Shown here one piece after another: positions 54,058 to 63,988 of a DNA stretch of 64,000 nucleotides. Below the pieces are notes generated by a model. It ran no database searches. It saw nothing but the letters and a program-made list of their open reading frames with translations, and was not told where the DNA came from. The DNA is taken from the NCBI GenBank assembly GCA_025370055.1, contig CP073041.1:6046272-6110271 (forward strand), written 5' to 3'. The DNA is from Woronichinia naegeliana WA131. Lineage in GTDB: Bacteria > Cyanobacteriota > Cyanobacteriia > Cyanobacteriales > Microcystaceae. Position 1 is the stretch's first letter. Each line of letters opens with the position of its first letter. Position numbers and translations under genes: made by a program.

Positions 54058-55191
54058 CTAATTGCCAATAATGGGGAGAGAAATTGTTACCTTTGTTTCT
54101 CGCTTATAGACACTCTGAATAGAGAAATGACCGCCAGCCAGTTGAACAATTTTCATCACGATTTTTAAACCAATCCCGATACCTGGTTGTTGATGCTCCT
54201 TGCGCTCAAATTGTCTAAAGGCATCAATTCTAGAAATTTGATAGGCTGTCATCCCTCGTCCCCAATCATGAATGGAGATATTCAGCATCCCGTCGATAAT
54301 CTGGCTTTTAATCTGGATCTCGGTGCCACAAGCAGAATATTTCAAGGCATTATCGACTAATTCTTTCAGTAGGATCGATAAATATTTTTCGGGCAAAGAT
54401 AGGGTGGCTTCCTTAAGCTCAAATTTTAGATCTTTATTGCGTTCATAGCTTTTGGCATGAATTTCCAAAGCCATCTTAATATCAGCCGCCGAAAATCGCG
54501 TTTGAGCCGTTCCCAGATCTTTGTGCTGACTGACGGTTATTTCCAATTGTAAATACAGCAGGAATTTTTTGGTTAGTTCATTAAGGCGATTGGCCGATTG
54601 ATCTGCCCAACTTAGTATTTCCCGTACTTCGGTAATTTCCATGTCTTGAATATTATCCTTCAGCACTTCAATTACGCCGATAATGCCATTGAGGGGAGTA
54701 TTCAGTTCATGGGATAAACTAACGGCCAAATTGCCCGTTAATTCTTCTAAATTTTGTCCTAGGATGTTAATGGTGTCTCGTTGAATGACAGAGAACTCTT
54801 GAATCCGATCATATTGCTGTTTGATGCGTAACATCGATTTGACCCTAGCCCGCAATTCAAAACGATTGACGGGTTTACTGATAAAGTCATCGGCTCCAGC
54901 TTCCAAGCACCGTGATAAATCTTCCTTAGACGTTAAGGCCGTGACCATGATAATAGGAATGGCTTGCCATTGAGATTTGGCTTTAAGTTGTTGGCAAACT
55001 TCAATTCCGTCTAAACCTGGCATCATCACATCCAGGAGAATTAGGTCTGGACTAAAAGTATTGAGTAAAATCAGGGCTTCTTGACCACTCGCTGCATAGT
55101 GCAATTGATAGTCGGCATCACTCAAAAAAGTTTCAATGACATCAAAGTTATCTGGTTCATCATCAATGACAAAAATCGATGGTACATTCAT
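54058..55191 (-). CDS. REC-histidine kinase (receiver first)
   Basis: The 377-residue protein has a REC domain at 1-120 (LILLDVMMPGLDG), very like the REC of the neighbouring GGDEF-EAL protein. It is followed by a HisKA H box LAVSLSHELNTPLNGIIG near 160 and an ATPase domain with N box LVDNALKYSACG and G boxes SIHDWGRGM and GIGIGLKIV. No sensor domain and no membrane segment are present, so it acts inside the cell as a relay between the membrane kinases and the next regulator. It is 12 bp after the 3' end of the broken hybrid kinase and 66 bp before the REC-GGDEF-EAL gene. Confidence 0.9.
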   Translation of the reverse strand: MNVPSIFVIDDEPDNFDVIETFLSDADYQLHYAASGQEALILLNTFSPDLILLDVMMPGLDGIEVCQQLKAKSQWQAIPIIMVTALTSKEDLSRCLEAGADDFISKPVNRFELRARVKSMLRIKQQYDRIQEFSVIQRDTINILGQNLEELTGNLAVSLSHELNTPLNGIIGVIEVLKDNIQDMEITEVREILSWADQSANRLNELTKKFLLYLQLEITVSQHKDLGTAQTRFSAADIKMALEIHAKSYERNKDLKFELKEATLSLPEKYLSILLKELVDNALKYSACGTEIQIKSQIIDGMLNISIHDWGRGMTAYQISRIDAFRQFERKEHQQPGIGIGLKIVMKIVQLAGGHFSIQSVYKRETKVTISLPIIGN

Positions 55192-55202
55192 TAGCTATTG
55201 AC

Positions 55203-56181
55203 CTAACTTTCCAAAAGGTTATGAATCGCCTTTACTAACTCTTTCATTTTAACAGGCTTACTCAAATAATCATTCGCTCCCGCAGTCAAACAACGATCGC
55301 GATCGCTCGGCATGGCCAGGGCTGTTAAGGCAATGATCGGAATTTTAGCAAGGTTTGGATCTAGACGAATCTGTTTAATCGCCTCTAAACCGTCTAAATC
55401 GGGCATTTGAATGTCCATCAGGATCAAATCGGGTTTTTGGGACTGACTGAGGGCGATCGCCTCTTTCCCGTTTCTGGCGAGGAGTAGGATAAAGCCTTTG
55501 GCAGTGAGATAACTGGAAATGGTGATTAAATTGGCTTCATTATCCTCGGCCAACAGAATTAAAGCGGCTTTTTCGGGTTTTGACTGACTCAGCGTCATAG
55601 ATAGCTCGGCCAAGGGATCAGGGATTGAAACCCAATCTAAACAATCCTGACAGGGAAGATCCACCGTAAAGCAACTCCCCTGACCAACCTCACTCCTAAC
55701 CCCCACCCGCCCACCATGAAGTTCTACCAGACGTTTGACAAGCGCTAGTCCCAAGCCCGTTCCCTCATATTGACGATTTAAGGCCCCATCAAGCTGTACA
55801 AAGGGCTGAAACAGTTTGCTGATATTTTCGGTAGCAATACCAATGCCTGTATCCATGACTGCGAGACGTAAAAAGGATTGAGGCGGAGAAAATGGTCTGA
55901 CTTCTAGGGTAATCTGTCCTCCCTTGGGTGTAAATTTAACCGCATTACTCAGCAGATTGATCAGGACTTGGCGAATCCGTCGCTCATCAATCACTAAGTC
56001 AGGTAAATTAGGCGGTAATTTTAGCTCTACTTGAATTTGTTTCTGGGATGCCTGGGCTTGGATCAAGGCGAGACTGGCATGACAAAGAGGAGCAATGGCG
56101 GTGGGACGACAATCTAACTCAATTTTATCTGCGCCAATTTTAGCAAAATCGAGAATGTCGGTAATGAGCGAGAGTAAATGT
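55203..56181 (-). pseudogene. 3' part of MITE-split hybrid histidine kinase (ATPase and REC)
   Basis: From the second copy of the target repeat (56172-56181 on the plus strand) the frame continues SLITDILDFAKIGAD, through the ATPase boxes (NLLSNAVKFTPKGG, DTGIGIA, GTGLGLALVKRL) to a REC domain (LILMDIQMPDLDG) and the stop at 55203. A start inside, near 56066, could give a 287-residue ATPase-REC protein without the phospho-accepting His. The 5' part is at 56377-58656. The close paralogue at 58680-61112 shows what the intact region looks like. Confidence 0.92.
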
Positions 56182-56376
56182 CATCCGTGTCAACTTAACG
56201 TGTAACTCTTGCTAATTAAGGCTTTGGAACCGTTTGATGACGAGCCGTTGAGCCTTATTTCGGAGGATTAGAAACTATAACGCTTGATTAATCGTTGATT
56301 GATGATGGGTTAGCATCGCATAATCCATCCTACGATCCTTATTTAGTAAGGCTTTTGGCTTAAGTTGACACCAATG
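56182..56376. mobile_element. 195-bp MITE inside a hybrid kinase gene
   Basis: Inverted ends are CATCCGTGTCAACTTAA and, from the right, CATTGGTGTCAACTTAA (15 of 17 match). It is flanked by a perfect 10-bp duplication GAGTAAATGT (56172-56181 and 56377-56386). It has no coding capacity. Removing the element with one repeat copy (205 bp) restores the kinase frame exactly. A duplication of this length fits IS4-like transposases (inference); the mobilising element is not in the window. Confidence 0.92.
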
Positions 56377-58656
56377 GAGTAAATGTGTGCCACTACGTTC
56401 AACTGTTTGAAGAGATTGACGTTGTTTCGCATTGATTGGCCCATAGATTTCTTCCTGTAGTCCTTCGGTCATTCCCAAAATGGCGTTGAGGGGGGTTCGC
56501 AGTTCATGACTCATGGTGGCCAAAAATTCATCTTTGAGACGGTTAGCACGCCACAATTCAGTATTGTTTTCCTCCAGTTGGATCTCGGCTTTTTTGCGAT
56601 CGCTGATATCGATAACCAAACAAACACAATTGTCATCGTCAGGAGAAAGTAAAGCGACACTGAGCAAGATCGCAATGGGGTGGCCATTCTTATGGTAATA
56701 AGCTTTTTCCCAAAGCTCAATAAAACCCTCCAGTTTGAGTTGTTCAATGGTCGCCAAATCCTGTGGCATATATTCCGGTGGTGTTAGCTGAACCCAGTTA
56801 ATCCGATTAGCCTGAAGATCCTCTCGACTGTAACCAATGATTTCCAAAAAACGATCATTGGCATCGGTTATCTGACCATTAAAATTGGCAAACATCATGC
56901 CAACAATATTCGAGTCAAAGACTCGACGAAAACGGGTTTCACTTTTACGCAAGGCTGCTTCTGCCCTGTCCCGTTCCTGGAGGGTTGCTTGTCGTTGGCT
57001 AATGTCCTGAAACGCAATGATCGCATGGCTAACCATCTTGTGAGCATCGAAAACAGGGGTTTCCCACACCTCTAAGGCGATTCTGCCGTTATCTTTAAGC
57101 ATCTCTAAATCATCAATGTGGCTGGCCTTGCCTTGCAAAGCATGAACAATGGGACGGCGATCGCGGGGATAGGGCTGATCTGTGCCAGTAATATAAAACT
57201 TATAATTAAGTGCTAACCCATCGATCCGACTCCCCAAAGTGAAATGACTGCCCAATAGCTCTTTGGCAATGGGATTGCAATAAATAACAATGCCATCGGG
57301 CTGATAAATAATAATTCCCACCGGAATAGCGTTTAAAAACTGCTGAAGTTCTTGGTTATGATTATTTAAGACTTGCAGCGCATTTTGAAGACGAAGAGAA
57401 GATTCCCTGATATCCGCAGCCATGCGATTAAAAGATTCAGCTAGGATATAAAGTTCGGTGACTAAAATATTTTCCGTTGACAATATTTGTTGCTTGCCCT
57501 CAGCCACTAATTGACTCGCTTGGCTCAGTGATTGAATTGGCCTCGTAATGCCATTGGCGATCAGGATACCAATCGCAATAGATAGAAATAGCGTCAGTCC
57601 ACACAAGATCAGTATTCGTTGATTATTGGCCTCAATGTCGGCCAGGTAATCAGATTGAGGTATGGCAATTATGACTAACCAGTCAATCCCAATTTGATGA
57701 CGATAGGGAGTAATTTGAATAAATAGATCTTGATCTTGAATATTTATTTTAGTATTGAGAGTTTGTTTGGTTCGATGTAAACTCTCTAATTTCTGATTAA
57801 CGATTTTATTGATAGCTTGGGAAAGGGGATCTTGAATGTCCGCTAATTTTATCCGGTGAGCCTTGCCATTGATGATTTTATTGGGGTTCTGAGTCGCGGA
57901 ACTAGCAACCAATAATCCAGAACGCTCTAGGATGAAAACCTGTCCCGATTTGCCAACGGTAATATGTCGCAAAAACTGACTGATTTTGGCCAAACTCAAA
58001 TCTATGCCCAGAATTCCTAATAGTTTGTGGGAGGAGTTATAGACAGGCGCAGTGGCAGAGATCGAGATCTCTTCTGGTACACCATTCCAATTATAGATGG
58101 AACTCCAACTCCAAATGGGTCGTTTTGCTTCTAGGGCCTTGAGATACCAATCCTCATTGGTAGGATTTTCTTGCTTTACTATGACAGGAGGATAGAGACG
58201 GTTGCCTTGATCATCGGGTCGATAAATAGTAATTGTACCCAGTTGCGGTTGTTTTATTTCAGCAATTTCTAAGTTACCATCCACATAGCCTGAGCCAATA
58301 AATTGTTTTTGAAGATTGCCATAATTCATATAGGAAAAATTATAGTTAGTAACTTGTTGCCAAAACAGTTTTCCTAGCTTGTTAAAATTATTAACATCTA
58401 TTAATCCTGAGCCAATGAGATCTCGATTGCTTTGATTGACCTTCTGGGCTATATCTAGATAGGAGTCTAGATGTTCGATGACGTGTTCTTTGGTTTCAGC
58501 CATCAAATGATTGACCGAGGCTGCCACTGATTTTTGGCCAACACGATAGGATAAATAACCCACGAGTCCCACCGCCCCGACAATTTGCACCACAAAGGGA
58601 ACAATGAGTAGCCAGCGTAGCGAGAGATGACGAAAGAAGAAAGGAGATTTTTGCAT
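56377..58656 (-). pseudogene. 5' part of MITE-split hybrid histidine kinase (dCache, HAMP, PAS, HisKA)
   Basis: 760 codons before the MITE. Two membrane helices (LLIVPFVVQIVGAVGLVGYL near 15-34 and RILILCGLTLFLSIAIGILI near 345-365) enclose a large periplasmic sensor of the dCache type (for example YNWNGVPEEISISATAPVY). A HAMP segment follows near 370, then two PAS domains at about 440-560 and 575-690, and the H box FLATMSHELRTPLNAILGM near 705. The broken frame ends inside the MITE at 56275. Joined to the 3' part, the protein has 1,082 residues. As it stands the kinase lacks its ATPase domain and cannot phosphorylate itself. Confidence 0.92.
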
Positions 58657-58679
58657 GAATTATAAAGTTGCTCCCGTCT

Positions 58680-61112
58680 TTAATTTTGCTGTTCTAAAAG
58701 CTGTTGAATGGTCGTAACCAGTTGTTTCATTTTAACGGGCTTACTTAAATAGTCATTGGCTCCCGCCGCTAAACAGCGATCGCGATCATTAACCATGGCA
58801 AAAGCTGTTAAGGCAATAATAGGAATCGATGCGGATAGAGGGGCCAGACGAATTTGTTTGATCGCTTCTAAACCGTCTAGCTTAGGCATTTGAATATCCA
58901 TTAAAATTAGATCCGGCTGGGCAGATTGGGCCAACGCGATCGCTTCTTCTCCATCTTTTGCAAAAATCAACTGATAGCCCTTGGCCTTTAAATAACTTGA
59001 AATCGTCCTAACGTTAGCATCATTGTCCTCAGCTAAAAGAATCACGGCTGACATTTCCGATGTTTTCAGAACGGGGACATTAGAGGAACTATCCGCTTCG
59101 GACGGAAAATTTGCAGAAGCCCTGATGGGCTGAGATTCAGTACAGGGAAGGGTCATGGTAAAGCGACTGCCCACCCCTAGCTCACTAGTGACCCCCACCT
59201 GCCCACCATGCAGTTCAACCAAGCGTTTAACCAAAGATAGTCCCAGACCTGTCCCCTCATATTGCCGATTGAGCGCGCCATCAATTTGGATAAAGGGTTG
59301 AAACAGTTTGTCGATATTTTCCGCCGCAATGCCGATGCCGGTATCAATGACCGCCAGTTCTAAAAAGGGAGGAGGAAGGGGATCAATGGTCTGGGGAGGC
59401 CTAAGGGGGGTCACTTCGAGGATAATCTGGCCACCCTCTGGGGTAAATTTGACTGCATTGTTGAGAAGATTGATCAAAACCTGGCGGACACGCCGTTCAT
59501 CCACTAACAGGGCTGGCAAATGGGACGGTAATTTGCTCTCTAATTGGATACGTTTATTGAGGGCCTGTTGTTTAATAAAGGCCAGACTGGAGTTACAAAG
59601 GGAGGCAACCGCGATCGCGCTACAGTCTAATTCAAGTTGACCGGCTCCAATTTTGGCCAGATCCAGAATATCGTTAATCAAAGATAATAAATGAGAACTA
59701 CTGCGCTCAATGGTTTGCAGTGCCTTGAGTTGTTCTGAGTTAATCATCCCAAAAACTTTTTCCTGAAGTCCTTCGGTCATGCCGAGAATGGCATTGAGGG
59801 GAGTACGAAGTTCATGGCTCATATTGGCCAAAAATTCATCCTTCAAACGATTGGCACGAACCAATTCTGCATTGGTTATTTGTAACTGAGCCTCCGCTTG
59901 TTTCCGTTCTGCAATATCAGTAATCGTTCCAATTAATCTCAGGGCTTGATCCCCGACTGCCCCAAGAACACGTCCCCTGGATAAAAACCAAGTGGGGGTT
60001 CCATTCATCTGGAGGAGTCGATGTTCGCAGGAAAATTCGGGCGTTTTATCGTTTAAGTGCAAATGCAGGGTTTCTAAAAAGCAGTCTCGATCTTCGTGAT
60101 AAATGTATTCTATCCAATCGTTAAAGTGGGCGGGTAAGGCTAAATCGGCATACCCTAGCCATTCCTGAATCCCTTGATCCAAGAGAAACTCGTCGCTCTG
60201 CATATGCCAATCCCAGACCCAGATCTTCGCGGCACGGGTTGCCAGTTCATAGCGTTGGGCAACTTCTGCATATTTACGTTCGGCGATCGCCAATTCCATC
60301 TGTTTGTAAGCTTTTACCTGTTCAAAGACAGAGGCTAGGGTTGTCCCCAAAAAACCAATTTCATTGTTAGGTAGGCGAGGCAGTAAAAATTTTTCTTGAT
60401 GTTCACTTTTGGCGATCGCTCCGTTAATTTTGTCCAAGGGAGAGAGAACTAAATGTTGAATCAGCCAGCCCATAAATAACAAAATCATCCCGCCACTGAT
60501 GATCAAGACCCAAACCAGTGAAAGCGCACCTTGTAGGGCATCCTGTTCCATTTCTTGAAGATTCATCACGGAGATCGCCACCCCTCGATGCTGGGTTGGG
60601 GACGGGGAATGCGGATTCTGAGGCGTAAATAAAGTGCCACTAAATGGCAGCATTTGAACTACTACTGGTTGACCATCCAGGGTCGTGCGAATATTCGTTT
60701 CAATGCCATTTTGGGAAGCTTCGTGTTGAGCGGCGGCTAGAGTCGGACGCAGTTGGGCATAGGAGGTAGCACGATTTTGAATCGCAAAGGCATCACTATG
60801 AGCCAGAATCATACCGTCAGGGGCGACAATAGACACTTCAATTACCGTTGGTAGGGTGGCATAGTTTTGAACTAAGCGTTCCACCAGATAGACATCCTGC
60901 CGTTCAATCAGTCCTTCTGAGGCAAATTCCAAACCTTCCGTGATACTCTCTGCCCGTTGTTGAACTTGCCGTTCTAAACTATTTCGCAAAGAATGATAGG
61001 CGATTGAAAAAGTTGCCAATCCAACTACCATTAAAGAGGCTCCAAAACCACTTAGTAATTGTTTAGCAAGTTGTTTTTTTGTCGATGGCTGAGACTGCTT
61101 CATTGCTGCCAA
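58680..61112 (-). CDS. Hybrid histidine kinase (periplasmic sensor, HAMP, PAS, HisKA, ATPase, REC)
   Basis: The 810-residue protein has two membrane segments (LLSGFGASLMVVGLATFSIA near 18-37 and ALSLVWVLIISGGMILLFMG near 195-215) bounding a periplasmic sensor. A HAMP domain follows (about 220-270), then PAS (about 285-405), HisKA with FLANMSHELRTPLNAILGM near 430, ATPase boxes NLLNNAVKFTPEGG, DTGIGIA and GTGLGLSLVKRL, and a C-terminal REC with LILMDIQMPKLDG. All phosphorelay residues are present. It is the intact paralogue of the MITE-split kinase just downstream (about 24 bp gap). Its start overlaps the end of the binding-protein gene by 13 bp, which suggests that the binding protein feeds ligand information to this sensor. 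Confidence 0.92.
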   Translation of the reverse strand: MAAMKQSQPSTKKQLAKQLLSGFGASLMVVGLATFSIAYHSLRNSLERQVQQRAESITEGLEFASEGLIERQDVYLVERLVQNYATLPTVIEVSIVAPDGMILAHSDAFAIQNRATSYAQLRPTLAAAQHEASQNGIETNIRTTLDGQPVVVQMLPFSGTLFTPQNPHSPSPTQHRGVAISVMNLQEMEQDALQGALSLVWVLIISGGMILLFMGWLIQHLVLSPLDKINGAIAKSEHQEKFLLPRLPNNEIGFLGTTLASVFEQVKAYKQMELAIAERKYAEVAQRYELATRAAKIWVWDWHMQSDEFLLDQGIQEWLGYADLALPAHFNDWIEYIYHEDRDCFLETLHLHLNDKTPEFSCEHRLLQMNGTPTWFLSRGRVLGAVGDQALRLIGTITDIAERKQAEAQLQITNAELVRANRLKDEFLANMSHELRTPLNAILGMTEGLQEKVFGMINSEQLKALQTIERSSSHLLSLINDILDLAKIGAGQLELDCSAIAVASLCNSSLAFIKQQALNKRIQLESKLPSHLPALLVDERRVRQVLINLLNNAVKFTPEGGQIILEVTPLRPPQTIDPLPPPFLELAVIDTGIGIAAENIDKLFQPFIQIDGALNRQYEGTGLGLSLVKRLVELHGGQVGVTSELGVGSRFTMTLPCTESQPIRASANFPSEADSSSNVPVLKTSEMSAVILLAEDNDANVRTISSYLKAKGYQLIFAKDGEEAIALAQSAQPDLILMDIQMPKLDGLEAIKQIRLAPLSASIPIIALTAFAMVNDRDRCLAAGANDYLSKPVKMKQLVTTIQQLLEQQN

Positions 61113-62104
61113 TTGCGAGTTGCTTTGGTAATCGGGCCAGCATCAATTTTTACATCGTTACGTACAATTCGCCCATGTCGAAGATCGGACAATAATAGCT
61201 GGCGAGTTTGTTGATAGGCCTCCTCTAATCTTCCTTCCACAAACATCCGACGATTCATCTCTAGATCGCCTTTTTTAAGTCCCTGGAAATCCGTTGCAAA
61301 GGTCTCTGGGGTTACGCCTAATTGTTTGGCTACAGTAGCAAAAACGACTTGTGGTTGCTTATTAACCGCCTCCATCGTCTCAAACCAGGCTTCAATAAAT
61401 TGGATCAATTCATCCTGTTTATCGGCAATAAGACTGGCGCGAGTTGCCAAGCCATCAATCACTAAACTATCAAGATCAGCAGTGGTATGAATTACCTTGC
61501 CACCAACGGCCTTGGCTGTATCCGTTAACAGGGGTTCCCAAAGGACAGCCGCATCAATTTTGCCCTGTTTGATGAGAGCGGCTCCTCGCTCATTGGCCAC
61601 ATCGACAATCTCTACGTCGGTGGGTTTGAGGTTATTCGCCTTAAGGGCTTCTAGTAGAATTAAGTGGGATACGGTGCTAAATTTAGCACTGACTTTTTTC
61701 CCTTTTAAGTCCTTGACTGAGGTGAGCTTCGGGCGAGCAGCAATGCCATCTGAACCGGCGGAAATATCCACTACCATGACAAAAACGGGTTTTTCCTGAT
61801 TCCAATCCACTTGCATGACTTCGGACAAGGGCGCAAAACTGACATCCTGGGAACCGCGCATGGTGGCGCGAATATTATCTTGTTGATTGTTAAAGCGGAT
61901 GAATTTAACATCTAGCCCATGTTGACGATAAATACCCGCTTCTTTGGCGTATAGGGCGATTTGATAGCCGGGCCAAGTATTGAGTCCGACCTTAAAGACT
62001 TTTAAGGATTGAGTTTGCTCAAAACCACAACCTTTCAGGGCGATCGCAATTGTTCCTACTAGGCAAAATAGCATTAGGAAACGAAAAAACTTAAATTTAA
62101 TCAT
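61100..62104 (-). CDS. SsuA/ThiY-like periplasmic substrate-binding lipoprotein
   Basis: From ATG 62104 the product is 334 residues; upstream starts at 62113 and 62167 add only a poorly fitting leader. The signal sequence FFRFLMLFCLVGTIAIALKGC ends in a possible lipobox Cys. The type II binding fold of the nitrate/sulfonate/thiamine-precursor group is clear: VGLNTWPGYQIALYAKEAG, FIRFNNQQDNIRAT-like pocket, LKGKKVSAKFSTVSH, ALIKQGKIDAAVLWEP. No permease or ATPase gene follows; instead a sensor kinase gene overlaps its end. It is therefore more likely a ligand-sensing partner of the kinase than a transporter part. Confidence 0.85.
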   Translation of the reverse strand: MIKFKFFRFLMLFCLVGTIAIALKGCGFEQTQSLKVFKVGLNTWPGYQIALYAKEAGIYRQHGLDVKFIRFNNQQDNIRATMRGSQDVSFAPLSEVMQVDWNQEKPVFVMVVDISAGSDGIAARPKLTSVKDLKGKKVSAKFSTVSHLILLEALKANNLKPTDVEIVDVANERGAALIKQGKIDAAVLWEPLLTDTAKAVGGKVIHTTADLDSLVIDGLATRASLIADKQDELIQFIEAWFETMEAVNKQPQVVFATVAKQLGVTPETFATDFQGLKKGDLEMNRRMFVEGRLEEAYQQTRQLLLSDLRHGRIVRNDVKIDAGPITKATRNWQQ

Positions 62105-62493
62105 TAAAATCATAATTATTAAGGGATAATGTCGATTAGGGGTTTTCGGGATAGCCCCGCACTTCAAAATAATTAATCTCAGATAGCAAAAAACTCCAGT
62201 ATCCTAGAAGGTATCCTAAGCCAACTAAATACTAGAGTTTTTATGCCCGACCAAGTATACGTCGGTCGAAAATCTGACAAGCCCATTGTAGCCCCTTCCC
62301 TCTAAGATGGATACACATTCTTAGAATCCCTTTCAGAGAAAGACAAGTATTGGGATGTGTGCGACCTTTAGTTGATAAAAGAGCGTTGCTTAATCAGGGT
62401 ATGAAATAGAATTTTGCATACATCTAGAAACCAGTGTGAGTCAATGTTTTAAAAATTGCATCTTTAGAGATTCATACCTCAAGTCAGCAACGC
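62105..62493. other. Intergenic region with IS-end debris and inverted repeat
   Basis: Between the operon start and smpB. It holds the IS-end remnant at 62359-62400 and a 20-codon frame at 62242-62304 (MPDQVYVGRKSDKPIVAPSL) that has no family match by eye and is not called. It also has a spaced inverted repeat: GCGTTGCT-7 bases-GGTATGAA at 62383-62405, and its reverse complement at 62471-62493. Confidence 0.5.
62359..62400 (-). mobile_element. Solo remnant of the ISKra4-type right end
   Basis: The 22 bases from 62359 (GTGCGACCTTTAGTTGATAA and AA) equal the right end of the three full IS copies in reverse complement. Similarity continues weakly (GTTG, then AATCAGGGT). No other part of the element is found, so this is the trace of an older copy or of a related short element. 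Confidence 0.7.
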
Positions 62494-62958
62494 CTAACGC
62501 TTCATCGCCCTTGCCATATCCCGTTGATCATCACGCTTTTTGATCGCATCCCGTTTGTCGTGTAACTTTTTACCTTTCCCTAAACCCAGGGACACTTTCA
62601 CAAAACTGCCCTTCATATACATTTTAAGAGGAACTAGGGTTAGCCCTTTTTGTTCAACTTGACCAATCAGTTTGCGAATTTCCCGACCGTGCAGTAAGAG
62701 TTTACGGGTACGTCGAGGATCGTGATTAAAATACGCGCTACTGGCATCGTAGGGAGAAATATGAACATTAATTAGCCAGGCTTCACCGTTCCGCAACAGC
62801 GCGTAGCCATCCCGCAAATTCACTTTGCCCGCTCGAATCGACTTTACTTCCGTTCCTTTGAGTTCAATTCCGGCTTCGTAGGTTTCTAGAATCTCGTAGA
62901 GGTGACGGGCTTGGCGATTGTCGCTGATTAATTTAAAGGTGTCGTTTTGATTACCCAT
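62494..62958 (-). CDS. smpB: SsrA-binding protein SmpB
   Basis: The 154-residue protein binds tmRNA and brings it to stalled ribosomes for trans-translation. It has the beta-barrel core with [40 protein letters not shown] and [16 protein letters not shown]. The end [20 protein letters not shown] is the basic helix that enters the decoding centre. Full length for the family. The tmRNA gene is not in the window. The stop codon directly abuts the inverted repeat described at 62471-62493. Confidence 0.96.
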   Translation of the reverse strand: MGNQNDTFKLISDNRQARHLYEILETYEAGIELKGTEVKSIRAGKVNLRDGYALLRNGEAWLINVHISPYDASSAYFNHDPRRTRKLLLHGREIRKLIGQVEQKGLTLVPLKMYMKGSFVKVSLGLGKGKKLHDKRDAIKKRDDQRDMARAMKR

Positions 62959-63127
62959 ATCTTAACTAGGATAACATCTTCACTTCCGTTAACGGTAGAC
63001 TGATCACAGTCTTTTTGAGAGTGAGCGATCGCCTTGCTTGGCAGGATACCCCCAATTTTCCCCATAAAATTTGCCCAATGTGTTGTACTTTGAGGGAGAA
63101 ATTAGCATTAAGGGCAAACCCGGACGA

Positions 63128-63988
63128 ATGGAAATACCTCAACTGATTTTTAATGGCATTGCTGTGGGCAGTATTATTGCTCTAGCGGCGGTCGGACTAA
63201 CCTTAACCTATGGCATTTTAAGGCTTTCTAACTTTGCTCATGGTGATTTTATGACCCTGGGAGCCTATTTGGCCTGGTTAGCCAATACCAGTGGGGTGAA
63301 TCTCTGGCTATCAATGGGTTTAGGGGCAGCAGGAACGGCGATGGCCATGTTACTGTCCGAGTGGTTACTGTGGAAACCCATGCGCGATCACCGAGCTAGT
63401 CCGACCACCTTGATTATTATTTCCATTGGACTGGCGTTGTTTTTACGCAATGGTATTTTGTTTATTTGGGGCGGCAATAACCAAAATTACGTGGGGCCAA
63501 TTATTCCAGCTCAGGAATTTTTAGGCTTAAAACTTGAGTATAATCGCATTATTGTTATTGGTTTGGCGATCGCCGCGATGGTGGCGTTACATTTGCTCTT
63601 ACAAAAAACCAAAATTGGTAAGGCGATGCGGGCAGTGGCCGACAATATCGATTTAGCACGGGTATCGGGCATCAATGTGGAATGGGTCGTGATCTGGACT
63701 TGGATTATTACGGCGGTACTAACGGCTTTGGGCGGTTCCATGTATGGGCTGATTACGACCATTAAACCCAATATGGGTTGGTTTTTGATCTTACCAATGT
63801 TTGCTTCTGTCATTCTCGGCGGCATTGGCAATCCCTATGGAGCGATCGCCGGAGGTTTAATTATCGGTATTGCCCAGGAGGTCAGTGTGCCTTGGTTTGG
63901 CCCCGATTACAAAATGGGGGTAGCGTTACTGATTATGATTGTTATTCTTTTAATTCGTCCCCAGGGTTTATTCAAAGGAACCACCTAA
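63128..63988 (+). CDS. Branched-chain/neutral amino-acid ABC permease (LivH/NatD type)
   Basis: The 286-residue permease, from ATG 63128 (MEIPQLIFNGIAVGSIIALA), has about eight membrane helices. A TTG start at 63071 would add 19 polar residues and is unlikely. Family motifs: LTLTYGILRLSNFAHGDFMT near 22-41, VADNIDLARVSGINVEWVV (the coupling loop with ATPase, key residues ALD-like DNIDLARVSGIN), and PNMGWFLILPMFASVILGGI then NPYGAIAGG. It resembles LivH and the cyanobacterial NatD of the Nat neutral amino-acid system. Partner genes are not next to it within the window. Confidence 0.9.
   Translation: MEIPQLIFNGIAVGSIIALAAVGLTLTYGILRLSNFAHGDFMTLGAYLAWLANTSGVNLWLSMGLGAAGTAMAMLLSEWLLWKPMRDHRASPTTLIIISIGLALFLRNGILFIWGGNNQNYVGPIIPAQEFLGLKLEYNRIIVIGLAIAAMVALHLLLQKTKIGKAMRAVADNIDLARVSGINVEWVVIWTWIITAVLTALGGSMYGLITTIKPNMGWFLILPMFASVILGGIGNPYGAIAGGLIIGIAQEVSVPWFGPDYKMGVALLIMIVILLIRPQGLFKGTT

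Noticed and set aside
62242-62304. 20-codon frame MPDQVYVGRKSDKPIVAPSL
   Set aside because: Too short to judge, no clear ribosome-binding site, and it lies in element debris. A palindromic stretch inside (CGACC...GGTCG) is also too weak to call.
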